Assembly: GCA_014529385.2 (NCBI GenBank)
Contig: CM043942.1
Coordinates: forward strand, 20,878,991 to 20,942,990
Reading direction: 5' to 3'
DNA: 64,000 nt
DNA from: Adiantum capillus-veneris
Lineage: Eukaryota; Streptophyta; Polypodiopsida; Polypodiales; Pteridaceae
The translations under genes were made by a program, and so were the position numbers. This document shows positions 1 to 10,757 of the stretch, one piece after another. The notes under the pieces were generated by a model. The model was given only the letters and a program-made list of their open reading frames with translations. It did no database searches and had not been told where the DNA came from. Position 1 is the stretch's first letter; every line of letters starts with the position of its first letter.

Positions 1-51
1 AGCCGGCCCTTGGCCGAGTCCATGACCCCTTGGTTGGCCCTTGGCCTGACA
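1..51 (-). repeat. Element 1 3' LTR (partial)
   Basis: Matches 6279-6327 with a few substitutions. On the minus strand it starts TGTCAGGCC directly after a polypurine tract. The rest lies left of the window. Confidence 0.85.
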
Positions 52-65
52 TTACTCCCCCCTTG
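52..65 (-). other. Element 1 polypurine tract
   Basis: On the minus strand this reads AAGGGGGGAGTAA, immediately before the 3' LTR start TGTC. This is the expected plus-strand primer site. Confidence 0.8.
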
Positions 66-118
66 GAGAAGCGTTTTTGTCCTCGAAAACAAAAGCGGGG
101 AATTTATTCTTAAGAACA

Positions 119-2978
119 CTAATGTTTTCCCAAGTGGCACCCTCTTCCGGGTGATCTTTCCACTTGACTAAAGTTTCGGAGTTCATGAAAATCTAAAATG
201 TGTTCAGGTTTATGCGGTTGAATGGGAGGTTCAGTGAAATCAACCAATATCCGCTGGCCGATAACGTTGTCGTCCCCATGCAAGCGTTTACGTAAACGAC
301 TTACATGAAATACCGGATGGACACGAGAGTGCGCAGGTAACTCAAGTTTGTAGGCCCTATCTCCAACTTGCTTGAGTATCTTGAATGGCCCACAATAACG
401 TGGAGATAATTTGGGTGTAGGCCCAATCTTCAGACTTTCTGAATGCTCTCGCACACGCAAAAATACCTCTTTCCCTTCCGTGAAGGTAACGTGCCGACGT
501 TTCTCATCAGCATACTTCTTATACCAATCCTGTGCTTGTCGAAAATTTTGACGAGCAAGTCTCAGCATTTCCATATGATCTTGGAGAAACTCCTTGACCT
601 GTTGGAGCTTCTCAGTTGCCAAACCCACCGTCACTGGTGATCTAGGTTGAAAACCATACATAAGCATGAATGGACTAAAACCAGTTGTAACATGCTTAGC
701 ACTATTATATGCAAACTCAAGAATAGGAAGATAATCTTCCCAATCTGATTGCTTCTTGCTAGCGTATGCTCGTAGAATATCCTCTAGCACTTGGTTGACT
801 CGTTCAGTCTGACCATCTGTTTCAGGGTGATCAGCCATGGAGATATTTTCCCATTTACCATTGGGAATCTCTAAAGGATGTAAGAGTCCTCCTGCTTTCA
901 GGCGCTCTGCTTTATTAACTTGACATTTTTGGCAATGCAAGACATAGTCTTGAACATACCCATGCAAACCTGGCCAGAAAAATTGTCGTCTTACGAGTGC
1001 ATAAGTTTTCTTAAGTCCCGGGTGCTCTGCACTTGGACTATCATGACATTCATAAAGAATTTGGCGCCGAATGTCCACGTCCGTCGATACACACACTCTC
1101 CCCTTGTGGAGTAGGTACCCATTATCTATGGAAAAATTCTTCCATCTCTGCAGTTCATCACTAGAAAGAGGAGAACTGGGTGTGGAGGAAACAAAACTAC
1201 TACCAGCATTGGAGTGAGAAGGATCCCTCTTTCGAACATAGCTCCACACCTTGGAGTATCCAGTGTCATGCTCGCACTTACCTTTGAGAGATTCCAAAAA
1301 CTCACTCCGCAATTCCGTGAAAAGGAGAGAGTTGATCTTTGGCATTTGGCTGAGAGCATCAACCACTACATTGTACCGCCCCTTGCAATATCGTAGCTTG
1401 GCATCATACTCCTGAAGAATCTCAGCCCACCTGGCCTTTCGACCCTTCAAATCACTCTGTGGTGTGAACCACTTGATGCTTTCATGGTCAAACACAATCT
1501 CAAACTGTGCACCATACAAATAATGTCGCCATGTCTTTAAAGCAGACACTATTGCATAGAGCTCTCGTTCATAAGCAGAGTAATTTTGTTGTGTTGAATC
1601 AATCTTTTTGCTTTCAAATGCAATTGGCCTTCCCTCCTGCAGAAGGACAGCTCCAATCGCACGGTTACTAGCATCCGTTTCCAAAACGAATGGCTTTAAG
1701 GGATCCACAATAGCCAAAACAGGACCTGTGGCTAATGTGTCCTTAAGTTTGTCAAAACTTTGTTGTTGTTCTAATCCCCACTGAAAGGTTTTTCCCTTGT
1801 CTTTTAGCTGATCTGTCATGGGAACTGCAATATGAGCATAGTTTTTAACGAATCTACGATAAAAACCTGCAAAACCCAAAAAAATCTTGAGCTCTTCCAA
1901 ATTTTTGGGAGAGGGCCACCTCCGAATGGCATCCACCTTGGATTGATCCATGTGTAACCCTGCAGCCGAAATAACATGCCCCAAGTAGTGAATTTTCTCC
2001 TTGAGAAAATCACATTTGGATTCCTTGGCATATAACTGATTTTGGCATAACAAATGAAACACTTGTTTCAAATGTGCTAAGTGCTCTTCATCAGAGGCAC
2101 TATATACAAGAATTTCATCGAGGAAAACGATAACAAACTTTTCCAAGAATGGTCTCAAGACACTATCCATGAGTGTCATGAACGTAGCTGGAGCATTGGT
2201 TAACCCAAAGGGCATCACCAAAAACTCATAATGTCCAAACCTTGTTCGGAACGCTGTTTTGGGTATATCCGCAAGCCTGATGTGTACTTGATGATACCCA
2301 GATCTTAAATCAATCTTTGAAAATATACTAGCGTGGGTGAGCTTATCAAACAGCTCATCCACTCATGGCAATGGGTACTTGTTCTTAACAGTAATCGCAT
2401 TTAATCCACGGTAATCTACGCACATGCGCATACTACCGTCCTTTTTCTTCACCAAGAGAATGGGAGAGGCCCATGGTGAAGAACTTGGTTGAATAAACCC
2501 TACTGAGATAGTCAGCAAGCTGACGTTCCACCTCAACAGCCTCAGAATGACTCATTCTGTAAGGTTGACTCATTCTGTAAGGCGGTTTACTCACTGGCTT
2601 ACTACTTGCAACCACGTCTATGCCATGTTGCAAATAACATGTCGGCGGTAGCCCTGGTGGTAAATCATTAGGAAAAACATCTTGAAATTCCTTTAACAAC
2701 TTTTGTAACTGATTTGCAACTTTTTCTTGTGTAGAATTAGAAATTGGTGGAATAGAGGAGAGAGAATCATGCGGCGTTGAGGAATGTTCAACAGACTCAA
2801 GATTGGAAAGAAAATGAGACACTGAGTAACACAAGAAAGCTTGATCAATTTCATTATCAGAAACGAGCTGCATCAGCTCAGCAGTACAAATCGATGGTGA
2901 TGATGGGATATCCTTTTCTCCTAACAACAACACATGTGCGCCATGGGAATCAAACATCAAACTGTTGTGCTCATAGCT
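119..2978 (-). pseudogene. Element 1 pol: RT, RNase H, integrase, chromodomain (broken)
   Basis: RT begins upstream of a nonsense TGA just before position 2362; an open frame of 747 codons then runs to 119. RT motifs [10 protein letters not shown] and [12 protein letters not shown] are clear, but the active site (residues 80-83 of the long frame) reads FLDE where FxDD is expected, so the second catalytic aspartate is changed. RNase H follows (ETDAS near residue 230, ERELYAI). The integrase zinc finger is visible ([10 protein letters not shown], then CQKCQ). About residue 505, near position 850, the frame jumps from the start of the catalytic core to [12 protein letters not shown]: the stretch with the first two catalytic acids is deleted without breaking the frame. 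The C terminus has the GPF/Y-type region ([18 protein letters not shown]) and a chromodomain start ([11 protein letters not shown]). The rest of the chromodomain ([15 protein letters not shown]) is in another frame at about 119-180, so a frameshift splits it. Confidence 0.92.
2548..2583 (-). repeat. 18 bp tandem duplication in the pol linker
   Basis: Two adjacent 18 bp copies (2548-2565 and 2566-2583) differ at one base. They add six residues, repeating [12 protein letters not shown] just before RT. The length is a multiple of three, so the frame is kept. Confidence 0.85.
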
Positions 2979-3660
2979 CCCGGGAAATTCACTCTATATA
3001 CAAAATAGGACGCCACCTGCGAGCGGAAAACTTTGATAAAACCCCTATATACGACTCATATTAGGGATTTTGACCCCCCTTTCTACACTTATACGGAAAT
3101 CAATGAAGAAAACTATCATACCCCTATCTTACATATAAAATCTAGGTCTCACATGATCTAATGGAGTAAAACTAGTCAAAGAGTGTGTAGCATAGTGACT
3201 GGCAATGTACTAATGAACCACTTCTATTGATAATTAGATGTACCCTCAATGTGTCTTAGTCTGACTTTCAAACTATGTGCCCGATCAACTTGCACTCTGG
3301 CCACTCTCCAATTCTGACCATTCCATAGCTGGTGTAAATCAACCCTTAACCCCGGCTCCAAATCAATCCTTATCTATGACCGGCTTGATGCAAAATTTAT
3401 TGTGTGACCTAATAAAAAACTTTCCCTAAATTCATCCAGGTTCTAGTGCACATTGGTGACCAATCATTACAAGTAATCAAGATGGGTCAGGTCCCCCCCC
3501 CCCCCCTTAAATATGATACCCCCCTCTCTTATTTTTCAACCTGGGAGATAAATTATTGGAGGCCTACCCCTAACTTATACGCTTATGTAACTTGTAAAAA
3601 AACCCCCTCCCCTGCACTTACGTGGTGCGGTAAGTTTTCCATGGTGAATCCCCTGGGTCG
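2979..3660. mobile_element. TIR element (MITE-like) inside element 1
   Basis: About 682 bp without coding potential interrupts element 1 between protease and RT. The flanks join in frame: the protease side ends LKHSY and the RT side begins SYEHNSLMFDSHG. The ends form imperfect inverted repeats: left CCCGGGAAATTCAC, right end reverse-complemented CCCAGGGGATTCAC. A perfect 9 bp inverted pair GGAAAACTT lies further in (3025-3033 and 3632-3640). Flanking TAGCT (2974-2978) and TAACT (3661-3665) look like a 5 bp target duplication with one change. Inside is a C-rich run (about 3490-3508). I do not recognise the superfamily. Confidence 0.65.
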
Positions 3661-4200
3661 TAACTATGCTTCAGTGATGGACCTAGGCTATGCAGCAACT
3701 CCCTACCAAGAACCACATCAGCCCTTTCCATGTTCATAACTTGAAAATCCAAACAAGTAGAGTAGCCTTGTACCTCCAATGGAACTACTAGGCATTGAGT
3801 ATCCCAAATTTCACTATCATGTCCATTCATCATTGCTACCTTGTAGCGGTGGGTACTCGGAGTTTGAGGCAGTTTGATCTTTTTCACCAATCCATAGTTG
3901 ATGAAATTATCCGTAGCACCATCATCTACCAAGATGCGCACCTTGTGCCCCTGCAGATATCCGTGCATACGTACTAACTCATGTGGTCCAAAGGTTTGTT
4001 GCCACATGGAAGCTGTGAGACAGCATTCATGCACCACCTCAGTGTGTGTTACTTCTACTGTAGATAACTTTGAGGAAGACTCGAGAGGCAGCAGCTGCAC
4101 CGTGTGCACTGCTTTCTCCTTCCCCTGGGCAACAGATTTCCCCTTGGGACAATCCTTTTTGCCACGGCCTCTTCCTATGCATTGAAAACATAGCTTCTCT
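3661..4200 (-). pseudogene. Element 1 zinc knuckle and aspartic protease
   Basis: The retropepsin region has the catalytic motif ILVDDGATDNFI (near position 3929) and the distal ADVVLGRELLHSLGPSL. Upstream at 4149-4190, in another frame, is a gag-type zinc knuckle whose expected histidine is arginine: C-x2-C-x4-R-x4-C. It should therefore bind zinc poorly or not at all. The protease would process the Gag-Pol polyprotein inside the particle. The TIR element at 2979-3660 cuts the frame just after the protease. Confidence 0.85.
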
Positions 4201-5230
4201 TTCTTGGCCTTATCAAAATCCTCAGGAGAGAGAGGCCCCTGGACCCCTTGGGTTTTTTAGATTCCTCTGAATTAGCAACTATAAATTTTCTTTTATTGTG
4301 CCCGTAACGAGTGCGTGTATTATTATGTGTACTAGCAGGAACGTGACTGTGATGTGTTTTCTTATCATCAGGGTCATCATGAATATGTGCTTTCACTATG
4401 GCTTCCCCAAGTGTTTTTGGGTCCTGGGTCTTGACATACTTCTTAGGTCCTGGAATCAGACCACGTATGAACCCTCGTACTTGCTAAAAGGTATCCAATC
4501 CTTCCAACTTGAGGATAACGTCCCAATAGTGAGAGATATATTCAACGAGTGATGGATATTGGCGCATGGAACATGTGTCCCAATCGGTCCAATTCCGATC
4601 TGCCTCGTTGGTAGGCAAAAACTCCTTGTTGAACATTGTTTCAAAGGCTGCCCAACTCTATGGTATGATGTTCTTCTCCTTGAGAGACATCCACCATTTG
4701 TAGGCCTTGCCTTCTAGAGTTAGGCTCGTTTGCAGAGCTCTTACTGTATCCGGAGTGCACCGTAAGGCGTGAATTCCATCCCATTTACTGAGAAAGATGG
4801 TCATTGCATCCTTATTGCGATCCCGGTCTTCGCCTTTGAAAACTTGTGGTTTCAAATTTTTCAATAAATCATCTACCTCTTTGGCAGTGAGAGTATGCAG
4901 TGTTTCATTAATTGGGCCTTGCCCTTGTGTTCCAACGTGCTCATGCATGTGTGTGTCAGCCGGACCCTTGGTCTGTTGCTGTTGCAATAATTGAATGACT
5001 AAATTAGAAAGTTTAGTAACATTTTCATTTAAAGCCTTAAAATTTTTGTCCATGACTGTCATGCGTGTTTGAAGTGCACGAAATTCCAGAATATCGAGCA
5101 GTTCATAAGTATCTTCTCCTGCCATAGCGTCGCGGGTACTCTCCTTGAGAGTATCCGATCGCGAGCCATCATTGGCAGGATCGGGAATACTTTGCTCAAA
5201 ATAGAAATTCATGTTGATATCCGAATCCAT
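4201..5230 (-). pseudogene. Element 1 gag
   Basis: The frame starts at the ATG at 5230 (MDSDINMNFYFEQ) and is open for 190 codons. A predicted coiled segment (about residues 55-90, with a QLLQQQQ run) is followed by the retrotransposon gag signature LEGKAYKWWMSLKEKN. After 4658 the homology continues in other frames as far as the zinc knuckle, with at least one frameshift and stop codons. Gag would form the cytoplasmic virus-like particle. The start is chosen because it is the first ATG downstream of the long leader and precedes the whole homologous stretch. Confidence 0.85.
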
Positions 5231-6171
5231 GGCTACACAGTGCAGTGTAAGAAGTACTCAGAAAAAAAATACCTGAGCGCGGTAGTACTTGGAAAGTATA
5301 GCTACTCCTTGCCGTAGCAGTGAAGCGTCGTGCTAAATCCGCCTTGTTTTCCAAAAAAGACTCCCGTTGGTGTAGCTTGCACTGTAGCCGCTAATTAGCA
5401 ATAAAGAATTCCTTGAAATATCACCAAGTCGATTCCACACAAGAGCAGCTTGAAAATATTGAGCAAATCGACAAACGATGATTCACTCGAAAGTACGGAG
5501 TAAATTTGAGCGGTCAATAATCCGGTTTGCGTTGTACGCAATACACCAGTTAATCTTTGAAATGTGTCGATGAAATTCGCACCCGACAAGAAGCGGGAAC
5601 AAACGAATCACTGTGGAGCTGTTTTCGATGGGGCTTGCATCATATGCAAGAAGCCAAAACGGAAAAAATTTCGACCAATTTAGGGCTTGTCAAAACGTCC
5701 AAAATCTATGTGCAGCAAGTTCAACTTTCTGGATTTACTGTAGTTAATAGAAATCAGAAGTGATGATGCCCATCGTATCGGAGAGGGAAATCGAAGAGAA
5801 AAGGAAAATAAGCTGTGCGGGCATCGGCTTCCTTTCGGCTCCCTTAAGGTCCAATAGGGTTGTCCGAGTGGGAACAGCCAACCCTTAGGGGATTTTTTTA
5901 TAAAAAAATGTGATGACCTCTACTTTGCAGACAGCGCGGCCGCTGCACGATCTTTGTGATGGAGCTTACGCTTGATGGCGAGATCGTTTGAAGCCGAGCA
6001 AGAGACAACAGTTGATGGTCTTCCCCTTGCGCTCCCACTAAGCCCGATTTCGACAATTTTGGAGCAGGTCGATAGACGCTCCCTTTCCCCCACTCGGGGT
6101 TGCTACACACGCTCTCTATCTTCCGCTTCTCCTCCACAGCTTTCTTTTGCATGTCCTTGCTATTCTTAGCC
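5231..6171 (-). other. Element 1 untranslated leader
   Basis: About 940 bp between the primer binding site and the gag ATG. Short open frames occur on both strands but none has recognisable motifs. Confidence 0.7.
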
Positions 6172-6185
6172 TAGCTCTGATACCA
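6172..6185 (-). other. Element 1 primer binding site
   Basis: On the minus strand this reads TGGTATCAGAGCTA, one base after the 5' LTR end. TGGTATCAGAGC is the usual initiator-Met tRNA complement of plant LTR elements. Confidence 0.92.
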
Positions 6186-6186
6186 G

Positions 6187-6327
6187 TGTAAGATCCCAAG
6201 AACTACCAGGTCCTGGTCCATCCTCCCAACCTCCCTTTAATAGGCTCCTAGCCACTTTCGGACCCCTTCCCACTCGTAGCCGGCCCTTGGCCTAGTCCAT
6301 GACCCCTAGGTTGGCCCTTGGCCCGAC
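6187..6327 (-). repeat. Element 1 5' LTR
   Basis: A short LTR of about 141 bp, bounded by the primer site on the left and the disrupted extra ORF of element 2 on the right. It ends ...TTACA on the minus strand and contains a TATTAAA promoter-like box (about 6236-6242). The outer boundary is uncertain by a few bases because the two LTR copies differ there. Confidence 0.8.
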
Positions 6328-8520
6328 TGGGGCATCATCATCATCCTTTGTATGCCAAGCTTCTTGATCATCCTCCTCCTGATCAACTTCATCTTCTTGG
6401 TCTTCTTCTTCCTCATCCGGAGAAGTCTGCTATTTAATATAATCCATTATAGCTTGGTTCATCAGAGCATTATTGTACTCACTCACCTTGTCCTACAAAT
6501 CGCTCTGCATACTTTCCATCAAGGATTTTAAATTCTCTAAATTGAAAACAGTATTGCCTGATGGATTTAAAATTTCAAACAAGCTATTGTAGATGTATCT
6601 TTCAGTCAGAGAAGCCTTCAGAGCTGTATGGTGCAGTAGCAATTTTTTGAATTCCGTCCGCTTCATCCTGAGTATTGTTTCAGCCCACTCAACAGCTCTC
6701 AATGCTTCATTCCTTTGATTCTTGATAATCATTATTTCAGATTCAGCCTTTGCTAGCTTTTTGTTCAACAACTCATTAGTCCTTTCTGATTGAGCTTCCA
6801 GTACCCTGTTTTGTATGTTCTGCTCTTCTTGGGCTTTCTGGAGCTTTTCAAGCTGATGTTGTGCTTCTATCAAGTCAGCTTTGAGGTTTTTGACTTCTTG
6901 TTCTGATTCAGCAGCCTCCATCAGTTGTCCCATACAACTCACAATTGTATTCCAAGAAGACTGTATAAGGACTGAACATTTGTCTTTGACTGTAGTTGGA
7001 TTAGAATCAGTAGGCTCATATATTGCCACTGGAGCCACATAAGGTAGAGTTACATAATCATCTTTGCTGAGCAGAAGATGCCCTTTCAATTGTTGAGTCT
7101 GCATTTGCTGCAACTTATCCTATTTTACCAGTTGCAGAAGGTTTCCAGTATCTGTAGGAAATCCACGAGGCAAAGTCAAGAATGTTGGACCTTTCCCTTT
7201 GTCCAATTGACTCTTGCCTTTGTCCCCTGACTGGTCTGCTATCTTCTCAACAGTGACTGGCTTGAAATGATCTTTCCCAGACCTAGTAGCAACTGTATTC
7301 TTTACAACTGACTAGTCAGGCACAGTCTTTTAAGAAGTTTGTTGCTTAGTCTGACTCACTACAGCTTTCTCAGTGGTTACTGCCTTGACCTGGCTTTCTA
7401 TCTGCTTCAAAAATTCACTGCTTTTTGTCAGTGTAATTTTTTGCTTCTTTGAACTGCCGTCTTCTTCTGCAGTTGCTTTCCTTTTTAGGTCGATTGAAAT
7501 GGTTTGGCTGTCTGTTTCCTCGTCTTCTGAGGACAGTTCAATGTTCTTTGGTTTAGAAACTGGCTTCTCACCCCAAGCCTTCTTTACCTGCTCATCAACA
7601 TCTGCTGCAGTAGCCCATACAGGAAGTTTCAAACATACCAGGCTTTGAAAACAGTTTGAGATTTTAGCTTGGTAGTTTGCTGGAGTACATTGTGCGAGAG
7701 AATTTGACAAAGGTTGATATGAACCTGTGGATCCATTATCTTGGCCAACAGCATAGCAAACAATTTTTCAGATACATACGTTGGGTTGTTCTTAAGGCTT
7801 ACTGCTTCGGCTACAAACCTGTAAGCAGTGGAGGCTTCTAGTCCTGCTACTATTGGAACTCCTTGAGCACTTGCCTTGCGCTTCCGCCTAGCCGTTTCAT
7901 CTTCTTTCAGAGCGATACTGATTTGCTCGCATTTGTCACAGAAGGTTTGGACTCATTGGGCATCCGGAATACAAATGCTATGGTGTCACTGACACCTTCC
8001 TACTATTTACCATGGCACTGCCATTTTCAGAATCAAAGGAATCAAGAACTTTCTTGATGATATCTACATCAAAAGCAATCCTTGTAGCTTGCAACACAAC
8101 TCGAAGATCCCAAAGTTGTAGCAGAGTCAGTGCTTGATCAGTAAATATATAACGTTGAATTTTATTGTATGGGATAACAGGAAGGATTTTCTTTGCCTCA
8201 ACAACTATGGCCTGGGTTTCCTCAAGAGACTCCTGTATCTTCTCGAAGCGTTTCTTTCTACCCATGCACTATGAGGTCGATGACGATGAAACAGGCGAAG
8301 GAGAATATGACTTACTTGTTGTGGCAAATCCGTTTCATGGTGTCGTTGGCAAGACTATCTAACAATTAAGTGTCTCGTCAGAGGTCGAAGTTTGTGGCTG
8401 CAGCAAGGAAACCTCAGAGCTTGGCGATGGCGAATGGTTGACAGGAGGGAAGCGTCGTGCAGGGGATTTATGAAGAAAAATGCTAACTCTCCTGACTGTT
8501 ATACCCGTTCGCACCATAAA
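6328..8520 (-). pseudogene. Extra ORF of element 2, unknown function (broken, 3' part missing)
   Basis: I do not recognise this protein. It has a paralogue at 43391-46864, and the two align along their length. Order: a Ser/Pro-rich start (ARRFPPVNHSPSPSS); a helical block from the ATG at 8265 with conserved IQRYIFTDQA and LQATRIAFD; a block with SNSLAQCTPANYQ; a basic, nuclear-signal-like KRKATAEEDGSSKKQK; then a long coiled coil (6493-7113, repeated Glu/Lys/Leu/Gln) and an acidic tail. The Ser/Pro-rich part is in the same frame as the upstream integrase C terminus (8359-9042), separated only by stops. Several stops and frameshifts break it, and element 1 cuts it off inside a DDDD run. An ORF after integrase is the env-like position, but I see no signal peptide or membrane segment. 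Confidence 0.75.
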
Positions 8521-9378
8521 AGCGCCACCACTCGCCGCTCCTAGACTTTTGTGCGCCGTTGCTGTCATGGCAGACATGCATTGGACAAGACTGTAACCCA
8601 TCTTTGAAATGATTAGCACTGGCATGCCATTTGACGATTGGGCGCTTAAAAATTGGAAAGTGTATCCATACTGGTACTGGACTGATTTCCAGTCTGGCTT
8701 GACCATACTGGTACTAATTCTAAGGTCATCCTGATCTGGTCCTGCTAGTACTGGTTCTGAAGCTGGAACTGGTTGCACATGAAAAATTCCAAAAATGTTT
8801 GATTCCTGTATCTCTTGATCAACCTCCAGTTCCTTAGTACCTTGTTCTAACTCTGTTTCTCTGGTCTCTAAATAATAAAACTTAATATTTGCTCCATTAT
8901 ATACTCCTTGCAACATTAGTCCAGATAAATCTTTCAGTCTGACTGTGCCATTGGAGAAGACCCAATCAACCTCAAAAGGTCCTGCCCAGGCAATCTTCAA
9001 GTTCGGCTTCTTTGGACCCAGTCTAGAATGATATAGAAGCACTAAGTCTCCTTTCTAGAATTCTTGAACTTTAATTTGGCGATCATGCCAGTGTTTCCTT
9101 CTTTGTTGAACAATTTCTTGTTCCAATATAGCCCTTTGCCTGAGTTCATCTAATTGCATCAGTTCATCCATCCTCTTCTTAAGATTATGGTTGAAGTCTA
9201 ATCCATACTTCATAGCCATTCTCAGAGTGGGGATTACAAACTCCATAGGAACCACAGTTTCAGTACCATACACCATTTTGAATGGTGTCATTCTAGTAGT
9301 TACCTTATAAGCTGTCCTATAAGCCCATAGAGGAGTCTGAAGTTTCAAATCCCACTGGTCTGGTTTCTTTTGCACCAC
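8521..9378 (-). pseudogene. Element 2 integrase, C-terminal part
   Basis: The 9055-9378 frame has TPLWAYRTAYKVTTRMTPF and MVYGTETVVPMEF, the conserved region after the catalytic core. The next frame has LLYHSRLGPKKPNLKIAWAG and GPFEVDWVFSNGTVRLKDLSG, the GPF/Y DNA-binding module of the C-terminal domain. A frame break near 9050 separates them. The second frame then runs without a clear domain into the extra ORF. No chromodomain is present. Confidence 0.85.
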
Positions 9379-9420
9379 CTTAGTGAGAATATTCTTTATT
9401 GTCTTATTGCTACTTTCAGC

Positions 9421-9795
9421 CTATCCATTGCATCTGGGATAGTAAGGAGTAGATTTCCGATGTTTGACTGAAAGCATATCCAATAGGATTTCCATAGTGT
9501 CATTGATAAAATGTGTTCCTTGATTGGTCACAATCTCTACTGGACATCCATATCGGCACACAATCTTCTCAAACAGAAACCTTGCAGTTGACTTGGCTGT
9601 GTTGTCAGGAAGAGCCTTAGCTTCAACCCACTTGGTAACATAAAACGTAGCCATTACTATGTACTTGTTCTTCCTGGGAGTCACCTTCTTAAAAGGTCCC
9701 ATAAAATCCAGCCCCCATTTCATGAATACTCCTAGTTGTTGTATTGGCATTAAGGGAGTCATATCTGCAGTTGTTGGTCGACCCATTCTTTGGAT
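9421..9795 (-). pseudogene. Element 2 integrase catalytic core
   Basis: The core reads MKWGLDFMGPF (first catalytic Asp), then IVTNQGTHFIND where SDQGTHF is expected, so the second catalytic Asp is Asn. The frame stops at YYPRCNG followed by TAG in place of the usual Gln; coding similarity, including the Glu region, continues afterwards. With a changed catalytic residue and a nonsense codon it cannot catalyse strand transfer. Confidence 0.85.
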
Positions 9796-10757
9796 ATGTC
9801 ACAAGTTTTACAAAAACTTTTGACATCAGCAATCAATGTTTGCCACCACAGACCAGCTTGCAGAATCTTATTGTAGGTTACTTCATTGGAAAAGTGTCCA
9901 CCAGACTCACCATTATGAGCTTCTGAAATCACTTGCATTCTTTCTTCCATAGGTACACATCGTCGAAGTACACCGTCCACACCCAGTCGATAAAGTAATC
10001 CTCCTATGATGGTAAATTTCAGGCTTTTTATGATCAGATCTTTCTTCTGATTCTGCTTCCAATCCTCTGGCAAGGCACCTTCGGAAAGGAATTGATAAAT
10101 ATCATACCATTCAGGATCCACTGATTCTTCTGCCTCTAACTGAAATAAATCAGCATCCACTGGCTCATCTCTCAAGGGTGATTCTGAATATCCTTCCGTA
10201 CTTATTGAAAGAAAATCAGCTCCACAATGGTTTCGGCCTGGTTTATGGAAAATTTTGAATTCAAATTCCATAAGGAACATCATCCATCTTATCAGCCTGC
10301 CTTGAATAATGACTTTGTTAATCAGAAACAGAAGAGCTTGATGATCCACATTAAAATGGAATAACTTTCCCAATAGGTAATGCCTAAACTTCGTGGCGCT
10401 AAAAACCATTCTGAGGGCTTCTCTCTCAGTAGTCGTATAGCCTTGTTCAGCCTGACTGAATCTACGACTTGTAAAATAAACCAGATAGTCTGTTCTTCCA
10501 TATGGATGAGCTAATATTTCCCCCATTGCCAATCCTGAGGCATCTACATGTAAATGAAAAATAATATCCCAATTTGGCTGCCTAAGGACTGGTTTACTGG
10601 TAATAGCTTTTTTCAAAGTCTGGAAACTTTTCTCACACTGAGCAGTCCAGTTGAACTTACTGGTCTTCTTGGTAAGCTCATAGATTGGTACTGCTTGAGA
10701 AACAAACTTGTGTACAAATCTTCTATAGAAATTCACATAACCCAAGAAAGAACTCAA
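9796..10757 (-). pseudogene. Element 2 RT connection, RNase H and integrase zinc finger
   Basis: Starts at the RT thumb/connection (SFLGYVNFYRRFVHKF), then RNase H: LHVDASGLAMG (first acid), TTEREALRMVF (second), and HQALLFL. A linker leads to the integrase HHCC finger (HNGESGGHF, then FCKTCD). This is one open frame of 332 codons and the best preserved part of element 2. There is no second RNase H between these domains, unlike elements 3, 5 and 6. Confidence 0.88.

Larger units (their letters stand above)
1..6327 (-). mobile_element. Element 1: Ty3/gypsy chromovirus, nearly complete
   Basis: Minus-strand LTR retrotransposon. Reading right to left: 5' LTR, initiator-Met-type primer binding site, leader, gag, zinc knuckle, protease, RT, RNase H, integrase with a chromodomain tail, polypurine tract, and the first 51 bp of the 3' LTR. 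The two LTR copies match over the visible 51 bp with a few differences. The chromodomain marks it as a chromovirus. It is dead: gag is frameshifted, a TIR element splits pol, the RT active site is changed and the integrase core is deleted. Its right flank continues in frame with the extra ORF of element 2, so it is inserted inside that element. The left flank and target duplication lie outside the window. Confidence 0.9.

Noticed and set aside
6172-6185. Possible tRNA gene fragments at the primer binding sites
   Set aside because: They are short complements of tRNA 3' ends directly next to LTRs, not tRNA genes.
8359-8520. Start of the extra ORF read as a host gene fragment
   Set aside because: The same sequence recurs beside the second copy of the ORF at about 46700-46860, so it belongs to the element.
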